Below, piece by piece: positions 27,005-36,763 of a stretch of 37,864 nucleotides of DNA. The DNA comes from an uncultured Eudoraea sp. Its GTDB lineage: Bacteria > Bacteroidota > Bacteroidia > Flavobacteriales > Flavobacteriaceae. Every line of letters begins with the position of its first letter. Position 1 is the stretch's first letter. A model generated the notes under the pieces. It saw nothing but the letters and a program-made list of their open reading frames with translations, did no database searches and was not told where the DNA came from. The DNA is taken from NCBI RefSeq assembly GCF_947258525.1, contig NZ_CAMYIP010000181.1, positions 1,400-39,263 of the forward strand. The letters are read 5' to 3'. Made by a program: the position numbers and the translations under genes.

Positions 27005-27913
27005 TTAAAATTTTAGTTTTTCATGTTTGTCCCAAAGCCCCCAGTAAGCACCAACGTCACCCTCTGCCCCAACTTTCCAGGATTCGTCAAAGGATGAAAA
27101 GTAGAATATATCTATATCTTCTTTCGCCGACCATACCTGGGTATTAATAAAATATTTCATAGCATTTACTTCAGAGGCAAATGCTGCATTTAAATTACCC
27201 CCTTCACTCGGCCAACCAGTTTCAGTAATAATTACTTTCTTCCCCTTACCTGCTTCAACGGCCTGAGCAAACATTTGTTTCATATGGAGCAAAGAATATT
27301 CCAATGGGCAACTTTCCCAATAAGGATAACAATTTGCCAAAATCACATCAGAAGCCTCCGTTATTCTTGGATGAACGCTAAACTCATAATAAGCATCTAC
27401 ATAGCCCATTGGAACATCCGGAATCGCTTCTTTTACCCTGTACATGAATTCTAAAAGCTCATCTTCACTTAAATCATTGCGATACAACACTTCATTACCA
27501 ACTGCTGCTATATCTACGTGGCCGTCTTTAGCCAATTGAATAAGGCCTTCTATTTCTCTTTCATTAATTTCCGGATCATCACCCAACCAGGCACCTACCA
27601 GGGTTTTTATGCCAAATTCACGAGCTATTTTGGGAATAAATTCATTACCGTCTGTACATGAAAACGAACGAACCCATTTAGTATAAGGCTGAATAATTTT
27701 CATTCGCCTTCTTACTTGTTCCTCAGTAATAATATCCCCCGGCCTTTGCCCATCTTCATATAAGCTAAAACATAATCCATGCATTCCGCTTTCCATGGTT
27801 TTTCTCCATAGCTCTTTTAATTTTTCTGTTGAATATTTACCAAAATCAACACCTGATGATTCTGTAAGATCAATTCCTTTTAGGGAAAACTCATGTCCTT
27901 CTCTATACGACAT
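27005..27913 (-). CDS. GH17-like beta-1,3-glucanase, cytoplasmic
   Basis: A 302-residue GH17 protein without signal peptide. Glu141 (AAVGNEVLYRND) is the expected acid/base and Glu231 (VIITETGWPSEGG) the nucleophile; the ETGWPS motif is a close match to the family signature. FDESWK near the C-terminus is shared with the 26023 protein. It may be an exo-acting glucanase or a transglycosylase releasing short products for the phosphorylases. It is encoded 107 bp downstream of the sugar symporter gene. Confidence 0.9.
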   Translation of the reverse strand: MSYREGHEFSLKGIDLTESSGVDFGKYSTEKLKELWRKTMESGMHGLCFSLYEDGQRPGDIITEEQVRRRMKIIQPYTKWVRSFSCTDGNEFIPKIAREFGIKTLVGAWLGDDPEINEREIEGLIQLAKDGHVDIAAVGNEVLYRNDLSEDELLEFMYRVKEAIPDVPMGYVDAYYEFSVHPRITEASDVILANCYPYWESCPLEYSLLHMKQMFAQAVEAGKGKKVIITETGWPSEGGNLNAAFASEVNAMKYFINTQVWSAKEDIDIFYFSSFDESWKVGAEGDVGAYWGLWDKHEKLKF

Positions 27914-28020
27914 ATTATATATATTTAATTTTTAGTTTTTATTCTATAACCCAAAAAAAATTCAATATCCACTAACCCTGGGGAATGTAATTTTTTTGGT
28001 TTGAAAATAGGAAGTTAATT

Positions 28021-29448
28021 TTAGTTTTTTGCTTTCTTACGTTTAACTAATTCTGCACTAATTTCATTGGCACGTTCTTCCGTAAGGTCATAATTGCGCA
28101 TTACATAGATGGCAACGAGAGTTCCAAGAATTGGGAATCCGGAATAAAATATCCTTAGACCCAGAATCGCTCCATCAGGCTGAACAGCCGCATCCGGATT
28201 AAATCCAACTACAGACATTATCGTACCTGTTAATAATCCTGCAATAGCGAAGCCAAACTTTACCATCCACCAATAAATAGCGCCAAAAATACCCTCTCTT
28301 CGTTCTCCTGTATTAAGTTCATCCAAATCGATAACATCGGCGGTCATAGACATCATCAGCGTAAATAAACTACCAATACCAAAGGCGAAAAAGGGAAGAG
28401 CGATAATAAACATATAGGGTTTTCCGGGAATAAATAGAAACCAAAGCATTATATATCCTAAAACAGAAATAGCTTGTGAGACAATAAAGGCTTTTTTCTT
28501 TCCCATTTTTTTGGACATGAAAGTGATAATAGGAATCACAATAAATGTAGTAGCCAAAGCTCCAACACTACCGAATAAAGTAGGCCAAACCCCGGCGGCT
28601 CCGGCATCACCGCCAAACAAATAATAAACAACGATAAAAAATGAAAAACTCGCGATAGTATAAAAGGTATTATAGATCAAAAATGTAGCAATGCACAATT
28701 GTCTGAAAGGCAATGATTTAAATGCCTCCTTAAAACCTACTAAAATCTTTTTTAAGCTTCCCCCGATTCCTTTAAAACTCAAAGGGGAGTAATCTGCATT
28801 TAGCGTGGATTCACTTTTTATAAAAATGGCAGGTACCATAGCAAAAATCATGCATATAATTCCTACCCATACGGCAAGGGTCCTTGTGGCTACATCTGCA
28901 GATTCAAACAATCCCTGGTCATACATAATTACCCAAAACCAGGGCGCTATCACCCATGCCCATTGCCCGATCCATTGGGCAATAGCCATAATATCAGTAC
29001 GTTCATGAAAATCATTGCTCATTTCATAACCCATGGCCACATAGGGTACACTGAAAATGGTCAATCCCAAATAGAATACAAAGGACCATAATAAAAAATA
29101 GGTGAAATTATAATCAAGTCCATTTACACGATACAATTGCCACATAATGACAAATGAAATACCCATGATCAGAGCACCCAAAAACACATAATGCCTCCTT
29201 CTTCCCCATTTAGATTTGGTATTGTCCGAAATGAATCCCATAATTGGGTCGGTGATGGAGTCGAACACCCTGGGCAGAAAGAACAAGACTCCCCACATCC
29301 AGCCCGGAAAGCCTAAATCCTGTACTAAAACCACCATAAATATGCCCAGCGCTGCAGGAAACATTTGATTGGCAAGCATACCGATCCCGAAAGCTACTTT
29401 CTGCCCGTACGGGACTTTATTTTTTACTGCTGCACTTTGATTTGACAT
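28021..29448 (-). CDS. GPH-family sugar:cation symporter (MelB-like)
   Basis: Inner-membrane transporter of 475 residues with about twelve hydrophobic segments. Signatures of the glycoside-pentoside-hexuronide group are DSITDPIMGFISDNTKSKWGRRRHYVF, read in parts as DPIMGFISD and KWGRRR, and MMSMTADVIDLDELNTGERREG near the C-terminus, with a GIFGAIYWW stretch after it. It likely brings beta-glucan oligosaccharides or glucosides into the cytoplasm for the GH17 and GH94 enzymes encoded next. The coupling ion is unknown. Confidence 0.9.
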   Translation of the reverse strand: MSNQSAAVKNKVPYGQKVAFGIGMLANQMFPAALGIFMVVLVQDLGFPGWMWGVLFFLPRVFDSITDPIMGFISDNTKSKWGRRRHYVFLGALIMGISFVIMWQLYRVNGLDYNFTYFLLWSFVFYLGLTIFSVPYVAMGYEMSNDFHERTDIMAIAQWIGQWAWVIAPWFWVIMYDQGLFESADVATRTLAVWVGIICMIFAMVPAIFIKSESTLNADYSPLSFKGIGGSLKKILVGFKEAFKSLPFRQLCIATFLIYNTFYTIASFSFFIVVYYLFGGDAGAAGVWPTLFGSVGALATTFIVIPIITFMSKKMGKKKAFIVSQAISVLGYIMLWFLFIPGKPYMFIIALPFFAFGIGSLFTLMMSMTADVIDLDELNTGERREGIFGAIYWWMVKFGFAIAGLLTGTIMSVVGFNPDAAVQPDGAILGLRIFYSGFPILGTLVAIYVMRNYDLTEERANEISAELVKRKKAKN

Positions 29449-29517
29449 GTTTTTAGAGTTTTAGATTACTATTGGTTATTTAGGTTTATTTCAGATTTTA
29501 ATCTCATCCGATAACAA

Positions 29518-30555
29518 TTACAAATTTGTTAAAGATAGATCGGTGTATTTTTCTTTTAACACAATAAATGCTTCTTTCTTGTTTCTTTCAATATCTACCA
29601 TTCCCCAATACTCCTCGTTTGGAGTACCGTCATAAGGAACACCTGTACTATTTGGAGCCCAGCCCCCCGGATCCTGTGTTTCTGTATTTCCTGCTTTCCA
29701 CCAGCCATCTGTAAATGAGAACATGGTTACGCCGGAACAAATATCAGTGGCATTGAACACAGCATTTAAAATATTTCTATTGGCATCTGCCTGTGCTTTT
29801 TCGTTATTTCCTTCCGCATAGCCATCTTTTGAAATGGTCATAAAACTATCTCCTCCTGCTTCGGATAAATACATGGGTTTAGAACTAATTGCGCTCCATT
29901 CAGTAAAAATTGTTGTAGGATCATCCCAGCGATACACATTCATTCCCCAAACATCAATGTTTTCCGATAAAGACAGGGCTAATGAATCAGGCAATTCACC
30001 ATGAGCAGTTGTAACCGGGTGTAAAGGATCTTTTTCGTGAATAAGCTCAGCTGCTGCATTCATTGTAGTATACCAGTTTCTTAAATCATCATCAAACCAT
30101 TCGGGATGATAGTTATACTCGTTACCAAGTTCCCAAAGCAGTATAGCATTATGATTTTTATACATATTGACATAATCGATAAACGTTCCCGACTTAATAT
30201 CGTTATTTCCATTCTGATCATATCCAAAACCGAGTATTACTTTGAGACCAGCTTCCTGTATCTGGTCAAGGACAGATTTATCCGCAATTGGTTCATATAC
30301 CCGAATAGTGTTAATACCTGCCTCTGCCATTAAAGACAAATCCTGAGTTAAATTACTAAAGTCTCTCCTCTCACTCCCCTTTGGCACCGGATGATAACAT
30401 ATCCCCTTAATTACATAAGGGGTATTATTTACCAATATCTGGCGTCCTGAAATAGTAACGATATCAGTTTTAGGATTGTCTGTGCAAGAAACAAGAATCG
30501 CGGCTAAAAGGATTATTAAGCCGCTTAAATATTTCAATTGTATTTTTTTAATCAT
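29518..30555 (-). CDS. Clan GH-A glycoside hydrolase lipoprotein (GH2/GH5/GH72-like barrel)
   Basis: A 345-residue lipoprotein with signal to Cys24 (ILVSCTDN). The barrel starts at ILVNNTPYVIKGICYHPVPKG. Acid/base Glu146 (LLWELGNEYNYH) and nucleophile Glu232 (MYLSEAGG) are visible. It lacks the beta-sandwich domains of full GH2 enzymes. The N-terminal KGICYHP pattern resembles GH72 transglucosylases as well as GH2/GH5 barrels, so the family stays open. Acting at the cell surface or in the periplasm, it probably trims or remodels beta-glucan. It follows the GH17 lipoprotein gene with a 23-bp gap. Confidence 0.8.
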   Translation of the reverse strand: MIKKIQLKYLSGLIILLAAILVSCTDNPKTDIVTISGRQILVNNTPYVIKGICYHPVPKGSERRDFSNLTQDLSLMAEAGINTIRVYEPIADKSVLDQIQEAGLKVILGFGYDQNGNNDIKSGTFIDYVNMYKNHNAILLWELGNEYNYHPEWFDDDLRNWYTTMNAAAELIHEKDPLHPVTTAHGELPDSLALSLSENIDVWGMNVYRWDDPTTIFTEWSAISSKPMYLSEAGGDSFMTISKDGYAEGNNEKAQADANRNILNAVFNATDICSGVTMFSFTDGWWKAGNTETQDPGGWAPNSTGVPYDGTPNEEYWGMVDIERNKKEAFIVLKEKYTDLSLTNL

Positions 30556-30578
30556 TATCCTCTTGGGGTAGATTAGAA

Positions 30579-31874
30579 TTATTCAGGAGCTTTGGTTTCA
30601 CTGGCAAGTGGCGGGACCATAACATCTTGCATCAAAGCATCACTATCTCCGTCATAGGTCTTTGTAATGGGTTCCCCGTTTCTGGTTAATCCTTCAAAGA
30701 CACCTTCGTCTACTAAACTCCACATTGGATATTTGGCCTGACTTTTTATATTTATCATTCCGAAATGATTCTCTGAACCTTTTGGATTTTCAGCATCTTT
30801 CCATGGTTCATCAAAGCCTTCGAAATAAAAACATGAAATACCCGCTGCATTGGTCCAGTCGCGCATGTGCTTGTAATACAACGCTTGCTTATATTCGTCA
30901 GTGGCTCTGGAACCTGAGGATCCATAGAACCCATCAGAGGTCGTTGCCCATCCGGTTTCTCCAATATGTATTGGTTTGTCTACCCCTATACTTTTCATAT
31001 AGCCTGAAACACTGTCGTATTGCGACATTGCAAACTCTTTTGCACGAAGCATAGCTGCATCTATCTTTTCAATATCGGATAATTGCTCTTCTTCTTCAGG
31101 AATTCCCCAAAATTCAGGATTATAATGTGTGTTATGATAGGGATAGGTGTGCATGGAGACGTAATCTACGGCATTATATAATTTTTCAAGATCTTCGGTA
31201 TGATATTCAGCACCGCCACCACCCCATGATGAAAAGTCATCAGAGCTTGTTATCCATAAATCTTCAGGAAGTTTACCCTCTTTTTTTAAATCCTGGAGGT
31301 GGGTTACCCATTTTAATATCACTCTCGGTTGCACATAATAAGTTTCCGCCCATTTTACCATTGCCTCGTTACCCACAGCAATTATTTTTACAATATCCGG
31401 ATATTGATTTGCCAAATATGATGCTACTAAAATTTGATTTGCATTGGCTTCACTTTCCCGTTCGTGATCAGGGGGCACAGCGGTCCATGCATTTTTACAA
31501 TCTATCCATGCACCTAACATCACATACATTTCAAAATCGGAATCTTCTTCTTTTAATTCGCTAATAGCCTTCAATAAATTAGTGGCCTGGGGTAAGTGAA
31601 CTTTATAAGTGCGTACAATTTTAACACCCATGGCTGCCAATAGCTTCATATCTTCCTTAAGTTCTTCAATGGCGGGTTCAACATCATGATCAACATCCCT
31701 GTAACCCCCATATGACATTGCCAAAAATTCCGGGTTACCCAGAATGTCCTTTGCGCTTAAACTTGTTACTTCCTTCACAGAATTAGTTTTAATCTCTTTT
31801 TTAGTATTGTCTTTGCAAGAAAAAACTATTATAGCTAATAGCAGGTAAATAGTTGTTTTCATAATTTTTTTCAT
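30579..31874 (-). CDS. GH17-like lipoprotein beta-1,3-glucanase
   Basis: A 431-residue lipoprotein from the ATG at 31874 (MKKIMKTTIYLLLAIIVFSC, Cys20). A longer start at 31904 would overlap the preceding gene by 20 bp and spoil the signal peptide. The GH17 barrel has Glu170 (IAVGNEAMVKWAE) and Glu306 (HIGETGWATTSDG), and YVSMHTYPYHNTHYN. Its FDEPWK region and C-terminus resemble the two cytoplasmic GH17 proteins. It would cleave beta-1,3-glucan outside the inner membrane. It lies 10 bp from the giant phosphorylase gene. Confidence 0.88.
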   Translation of the reverse strand: MKKIMKTTIYLLLAIIVFSCKDNTKKEIKTNSVKEVTSLSAKDILGNPEFLAMSYGGYRDVDHDVEPAIEELKEDMKLLAAMGVKIVRTYKVHLPQATNLLKAISELKEEDSDFEMYVMLGAWIDCKNAWTAVPPDHERESEANANQILVASYLANQYPDIVKIIAVGNEAMVKWAETYYVQPRVILKWVTHLQDLKKEGKLPEDLWITSSDDFSSWGGGGAEYHTEDLEKLYNAVDYVSMHTYPYHNTHYNPEFWGIPEEEEQLSDIEKIDAAMLRAKEFAMSQYDSVSGYMKSIGVDKPIHIGETGWATTSDGFYGSSGSRATDEYKQALYYKHMRDWTNAAGISCFYFEGFDEPWKDAENPKGSENHFGMINIKSQAKYPMWSLVDEGVFEGLTRNGEPITKTYDGDSDALMQDVMVPPLASETKAPE

Positions 31875-31884
31875 GTCTCTATAT

Positions 31885-34800
31885 TTATTTTTTAATGGAA
31901 ACAATTATTCTATTGATTTCTCCGGTTCGTTCAAAAACCTTTTTGCTTGTAGCCTCATCAAGAATCAATTCTTCATATTCCATAATTGAATCCTTGCTAA
32001 AGACAATCTTCAAATTCTCATTTTCCGCCAATTTGTAAATTATTGGTATTTGACAATATGTAAATCCAAGTGAATTTTCTTCCAGTTTCAATTCTTTTTG
32101 TTGCTTATCCACGTTGGTATATGTCAATGATCCGCCCTTTTGTAAAAATTCTTCTTTTCTTAAAAGATCAGGTTTAAATTGAAGCTTACCTTTATTTACC
32201 ATGACGCCCAGCTCTCCAATTCTACTCAATATATCTTCTTTTACCTGACCTGTCATCCCGGGTTGCTGCGCGCCTTTTCCTGCTGGAGTATGTGAATAAG
32301 GATCAGTTGGAAACGCTCCATAAAGTTCAGGGGATTTATGCACTCCAATACCTTCGTTAATTTCATAATAATGATCTAATAGTCTGCCTACTATTTCATC
32401 ATTTTCATTGTCTTCTATGGCTTTTAGGCAACATTCCTGAACAGCTAATAGCAGTTTAGATACCATATGCCAATAAATAGAGCCCAGGCCTTCGTAACCA
32501 AAGAATGTCCCTGACCTTCCGGTAAATGATTTGTGATCAAATACCTCTTCAAAAATATTTAATACCAATTCCTCATCTTGTTCAATAAGCTTACCGTATT
32601 GCTCATTTGGAAGTTCAGAAAGCGCATTTTTTAGGCTATTGGCATTATTGAAAGAGCCATTAAAATGGTAATTGCCTGCAACATCCTTTTCTATAATTTG
32701 TTTGTTTCCATCTTTAAGCAACTGCCTCAGTAAGTTGGACTGTTCTACTTTTTTTGAAGCTATATTATTCTTATCTACAAATCTTGGCAATTCCTTGTTG
32801 GGATAAAGTATATAGCTATACTGATCTTCTCTGAACAGGCTACTCGCCTTGAGGCCATCAAGTACCGCAAGACATGATTCTGAAGTGAGATAGCCGGCAC
32901 TAAGAACTGCAACCTGTCCTTCCAGCATTTCACTCAAATATGAAATAGAGATCTCATTTTCATTCTCAACAGCCATCAGGTTATAGGCATGATACATGTT
33001 ATCCGCTCTTTTGTTCGCATCAATGGAATGATCAAGATATTCTAAAACCAGCTCTACAAAATTGAGTATATCAGTTTTGGAAATATCTTTTTTGCTCCCA
33101 CTAAATCCATTAGCATAAACATTGGCTCTGTAGGCACTGCCAGCCTCGCCTAAGCCATCCAGAATTAGTTTTCTATCAGCATCTGATATTTTGCTTTTCA
33201 AAGTATATGAATACTGCTCCAATGTGGAGGCCAGACCCTGAAAAAATGTAACCAATTCTTCTGAAAGTGCGGTATTGGTAAATTTTGCGTTTAAAAGTAA
33301 GTTCTGAAAGAATTTCAAAAATCTTCTTAGGTAATAAAGAGTAACCATAGAAACACCGTTGCCAACCAAAGCATTGTTGGCATCATTCCATTCTGGTCTC
33401 TGGGTATTAAGCCAAATTCCTCCTTCGGGAATTAAGTTAGAGCACTTGGACATTACGGTAGCCAGTAATTTTTCCAGAAGATTTACACTATAAATATCAG
33501 AATCCTTTGCAGTCATAAGAGCACCATCTGCACCCAGTTCACTTTTCCTTTTGTCTATCTGATCATTAAGATCATGATCATAATCAATAGTATCCTTAGG
33601 ATTTTTAAGGGTATCCTGATAACTTTTAATTTTATAAGGAACATTCGCATAAACAAATAGTTCCTGATTAAAGTATGCTTCTAATTTGGAGGGATAATAA
33701 TTTTGAATAATCTCCAAAAATTTCAGGAGATAAATTATTTGGTGATCGCCCCAATAGCCAATATATGACCAAGGATCATCCGGCTCTATTACTTCCCAGT
33801 CAAAGCCATCTTTAGTAACACGATATGGATTATAGCCTTCAAATGTAGTGGCATTTAAAAACTTGTGAATCATACTATCAATAAATTCGGGATAAGAGTG
33901 CGCCAGAGCCTCCCAGTTTTGGAAAATATCTCGCCAGTTACCCTCATAATCCAGGACTTTAGATCCATCAATTTCACTGCGTGTATTTATTGAAAATCTA
34001 TTCCAAGGCCTACTTGGATCGCCATGCCTTCGGCTAAATTTTAGAGGCATGTACTCAAAACAAAGACGTTTAAAATTACTATCCGGACTTTGATCCGCGA
34101 TTTTTCGTAATTCCTTTAGTGAAAATGTAACAGGAATTTCCTCCAATATCTTTTTATTATCCTTAGAGACTGCTGTATTTGCCTTTTCAATATACCTTAC
34201 AAAATCGTTCTTGTCTATATTGTAACCGTCATCAAAAATACCACCTCGCATTATATTAAATAATACGTTTGAAAAGTGTCTTGTATTTTGAAGTTTATCC
34301 GATGTTACTTGCAAACCATCCGCGGAATAGGTCAGTTCTTTCAGGTTTTGTGTACCCAATTCTATATCCTCCAAAACTTTATTATATAAACCTTTTTCGG
34401 ACTTTAATAATGAAGATATAGCTTGCACATCGGATGGTCCCTGATTTAAGTTAGCCACAATTATCCAGTCTTTATCCGAATTGGGACTAAGTTTAACTTT
34501 TGAACTGATGAAATAAGCGCTCTTTTCTGCTTTGATATCAATTTCGTCATTTATTGGCAATCCTTTTCTAAAATTATCAAGCTGTAGAGAGGAAATTAAA
34601 TGTGTAGGTTTGTTACTCCCAAGAGACCATGCAATAGTCGACTTTAGCGCTTCGCTTGGCTCCGCCTTATCAACAATTACTGCGCTTAAAGCATAAATGC
34701 CCAGTCCTATTTCTACTTCCAGTTCACTTTTTTTATAGGCATCGGCAAGGTTGCTTCTGTTATTCTGCAAGTCCTCATGGATACCGTAAGGCAATATATT

Positions 34801-35346
34801 TTGAATTCCGTCTAAAATAGTTAGCTGAACGTCATTTTTTGAATTATTTACGAGTGTCGACTTTTTAACAAATCCATACAAGTCAGATGAATTCCATTGA
34901 TAGCGGAATGTTAAGCCCAAATCCTCATTAATTTCTTCAAAGATTATTTTGTTGCCGAAACTGTTTTTATATAAATTTCTGGTAATTGTATATACCCCTT
35001 CGTAACGCTCAGAAAAAGGCTCCCAAAGTAAAGACTTGCCATCTTTATGGATTTGAAGTATGGTCTTACTGCCAGTAATCTCATTCGATTCTGTAATTTT
35101 ATCATCCGTATAATAGGGAAAAATTGCGCTGTCACTATTCTTTCTTCCGGCACTCAGTGCCCCATTACTGGAAATAAACATCCAATGATCCGAATCACTT
35201 ACAATACTCATGAAAAATGGTCTCATGGCATGGCTGTTTGAAATTTTATAAAAACTTTCATTTTCCATGAGTACAGGTTCTCCTTTTATTTCGGGTTTTT
35301 CAAAATGAGCTTTTATATCACCTAAGTATATTTTGCGTTGATTCAT
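31885..35346 (-). CDS. Giant GH149/GH161-type beta-1,3-glucan phosphorylase (putative)
   Basis: A 1153-residue cytoplasmic protein without signal peptide. The N-terminal 300 residues look like a GH94-type beta-sandwich (SYRISNSHAM-like start, WMFISSNGALSAGRKN, TITRNLYKNSFGNKIIF). The barrel holds FSRRHGDPSRPWNRFSI, DYEGNWRDIFQNWEAL and IGYWGDHQIIYLLKFL. The motif RPEWNDANNALVGNG with Asp655 is the counterpart of the ADWND catalytic site of GH94. Size and motif fit the GH149 and GH161 families of beta-1,3-glucan/oligoglucan phosphorylases; I cannot decide between them by eye. It would release glucose-1-phosphate from longer laminari-oligosaccharides, complementing the GH94 enzyme. It is placed among GH17 genes. 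Confidence 0.78.
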   Translation of the reverse strand: MNQRKIYLGDIKAHFEKPEIKGEPVLMENESFYKISNSHAMRPFFMSIVSDSDHWMFISSNGALSAGRKNSDSAIFPYYTDDKITESNEITGSKTILQIHKDGKSLLWEPFSERYEGVYTITRNLYKNSFGNKIIFEEINEDLGLTFRYQWNSSDLYGFVKKSTLVNNSKNDVQLTILDGIQNILPYGIHEDLQNNRSNLADAYKKSELEVEIGLGIYALSAVIVDKAEPSEALKSTIAWSLGSNKPTHLISSLQLDNFRKGLPINDEIDIKAEKSAYFISSKVKLSPNSDKDWIIVANLNQGPSDVQAISSLLKSEKGLYNKVLEDIELGTQNLKELTYSADGLQVTSDKLQNTRHFSNVLFNIMRGGIFDDGYNIDKNDFVRYIEKANTAVSKDNKKILEEIPVTFSLKELRKIADQSPDSNFKRLCFEYMPLKFSRRHGDPSRPWNRFSINTRSEIDGSKVLDYEGNWRDIFQNWEALAHSYPEFIDSMIHKFLNATTFEGYNPYRVTKDGFDWEVIEPDDPWSYIGYWGDHQIIYLLKFLEIIQNYYPSKLEAYFNQELFVYANVPYKIKSYQDTLKNPKDTIDYDHDLNDQIDKRKSELGADGALMTAKDSDIYSVNLLEKLLATVMSKCSNLIPEGGIWLNTQRPEWNDANNALVGNGVSMVTLYYLRRFLKFFQNLLLNAKFTNTALSEELVTFFQGLASTLEQYSYTLKSKISDADRKLILDGLGEAGSAYRANVYANGFSGSKKDISKTDILNFVELVLEYLDHSIDANKRADNMYHAYNLMAVENENEISISYLSEMLEGQVAVLSAGYLTSESCLAVLDGLKASSLFREDQYSYILYPNKELPRFVDKNNIASKKVEQSNLLRQLLKDGNKQIIEKDVAGNYHFNGSFNNANSLKNALSELPNEQYGKLIEQDEELVLNIFEEVFDHKSFTGRSGTFFGYEGLGSIYWHMVSKLLLAVQECCLKAIEDNENDEIVGRLLDHYYEINEGIGVHKSPELYGAFPTDPYSHTPAGKGAQQPGMTGQVKEDILSRIGELGVMVNKGKLQFKPDLLRKEEFLQKGGSLTYTNVDKQQKELKLEENSLGFTYCQIPIIYKLAENENLKIVFSKDSIMEYEELILDEATSKKVFERTGEINRIIVSIKK

Positions 35347-35435
35347 TTAATGATAATTTGATTGTTCTAAACTTAAAAAAAACTCCTGAATTAATATATT
35401 ACTTCAAACTTTATATTCTAATTTTATCTAGTCAT

Positions 35436-36755
35436 TTAGTTTACCATAAATGGAATATTCGCAGTTGCTGAATGATTATTTCCATCATCTGCATAAACAA
35501 ATAACCTGTATGTTCCTTTTTCCTGTACTTTAATTTTAGCAGCTCCATCTTTATGTGAAATTATTGCTCTTTCCAGGGCGGCCGGGCGTTCTTCATAATC
35601 ACCTCCTTCTTTGGTCTCTGTGCTTTCATGCAATACTTCCCAAGTATAGCTTATGGTATCGTCTTCAAAATCAACCAGTTTAATTTCAGCATTGTACATC
35701 TTATCGGCTTGTAAAAAAACATTGTCGTAGGCCGTCTTTCCATCTAAAGTAAATGATACAATCTGAGGCGTTCTATTATCCGGCCATTCTCCATTCCATA
35801 TGTAGTGCATTACATCTACAGATTCTGTTTCCTGACCATTTTCCAGAAAGATACCATACCAGGTTGGTGTACGCTCTTGTTTATTCCCCCAGAGAAAAAC
35901 GTAAGAACCAATACATTGTAAGGTATCTGCCTCAATACCCTGCTTAAAACGCTTTAAATAATTGGCTGCTTTAAGTGAGCTGTGCTCTTCAATGGGAGCT
36001 CCCCATTGTGTCTTTGGAACTTCCCAATGCCCCGTGGCACCCCATTCTGTAATCATATAAGGGCCATCCCATCCATACTCCCTGATCAGGGCAGGTACTG
36101 CAGGTAATTCTCCATACATCTGGATAGACAAAATATCGAGATCCGGACATCGTTCTTTGATGTAATTAATTTCTTTTTGCGAGATGCCGGAAAGGCTTGT
36201 AGTGGTAGGATGATTTGGATCTAACTCATGGATCATTCTTGAAATTTCATTAACAGCATCCCACACTTTAGGATTCTCATAACTGAGGTTTAGTTCGTTG
36301 CCTATACCCCATATCAAAAGGGCAGGATGATCCTTTATGCTTATCACCTCTTTTTTAATTCTTTCCAATTGCCCATTTACGGCAGTTTCATCATTATAAT
36401 CAAAGCCATGGCGTTCTCTGCCAACATTAATTCCCATGGTTACCATTAAGCCATTTTCCTGCGCTTCATCCAGAACTTCCAATGCTGTTTTTTGACCATT
36501 GTCGGTTTGCCAGGTCCTGAAGGAGTTACCCTTATGGCTGGCAAGAGAACTGACATCTCCAAATTCCAAACCCGCCCCCTTAATATAAAAAGGTTCTTTA
36601 TTGACTAATAGAGCATATTTACTATCCTTGAACATAATTTCAACCCTGGCCGGGCCCGGGTTGAACTCAGTATCACCTGCAATATCTTTTTTAACGGAAT
36701 TATCTTTGCATGAAAAAAAAACACAAAAACAAACTAAAAAAATAATTTGTCTCAT
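35436..36755 (-). CDS. GH2-type TIM-barrel lipoprotein with C-terminal beta domain
   Basis: A 439-residue lipoprotein (signal to Cys16, FFSCKDN). The catalytic barrel shows Glu154 (LLIWGIGNELNLS) and Glu237 (PYMITEWGATG), clan GH-A positions as in GH2/GH5. From about residue 340 an Ig-like beta domain follows (PQIVSFTLDGKTAYDN to GTYRLFVYADDGNNHSATA) and may bind carbohydrate. Lipidation puts it at the outer or inner membrane surface. It is 8 bp downstream of the MFS gene and 89 bp before the giant phosphorylase. It is probably an accessory beta-glucanase or glucosidase; the substrate is inferred from context. Confidence 0.8.
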   Translation of the reverse strand: MRQIIFLVCFCVFFSCKDNSVKKDIAGDTEFNPGPARVEIMFKDSKYALLVNKEPFYIKGAGLEFGDVSSLASHKGNSFRTWQTDNGQKTALEVLDEAQENGLMVTMGINVGRERHGFDYNDETAVNGQLERIKKEVISIKDHPALLIWGIGNELNLSYENPKVWDAVNEISRMIHELDPNHPTTTSLSGISQKEINYIKERCPDLDILSIQMYGELPAVPALIREYGWDGPYMITEWGATGHWEVPKTQWGAPIEEHSSLKAANYLKRFKQGIEADTLQCIGSYVFLWGNKQERTPTWYGIFLENGQETESVDVMHYIWNGEWPDNRTPQIVSFTLDGKTAYDNVFLQADKMYNAEIKLVDFEDDTISYTWEVLHESTETKEGGDYEERPAALERAIISHKDGAAKIKVQEKGTYRLFVYADDGNNHSATANIPFMVN

Positions 36756-36763
36756 TTATTGAT

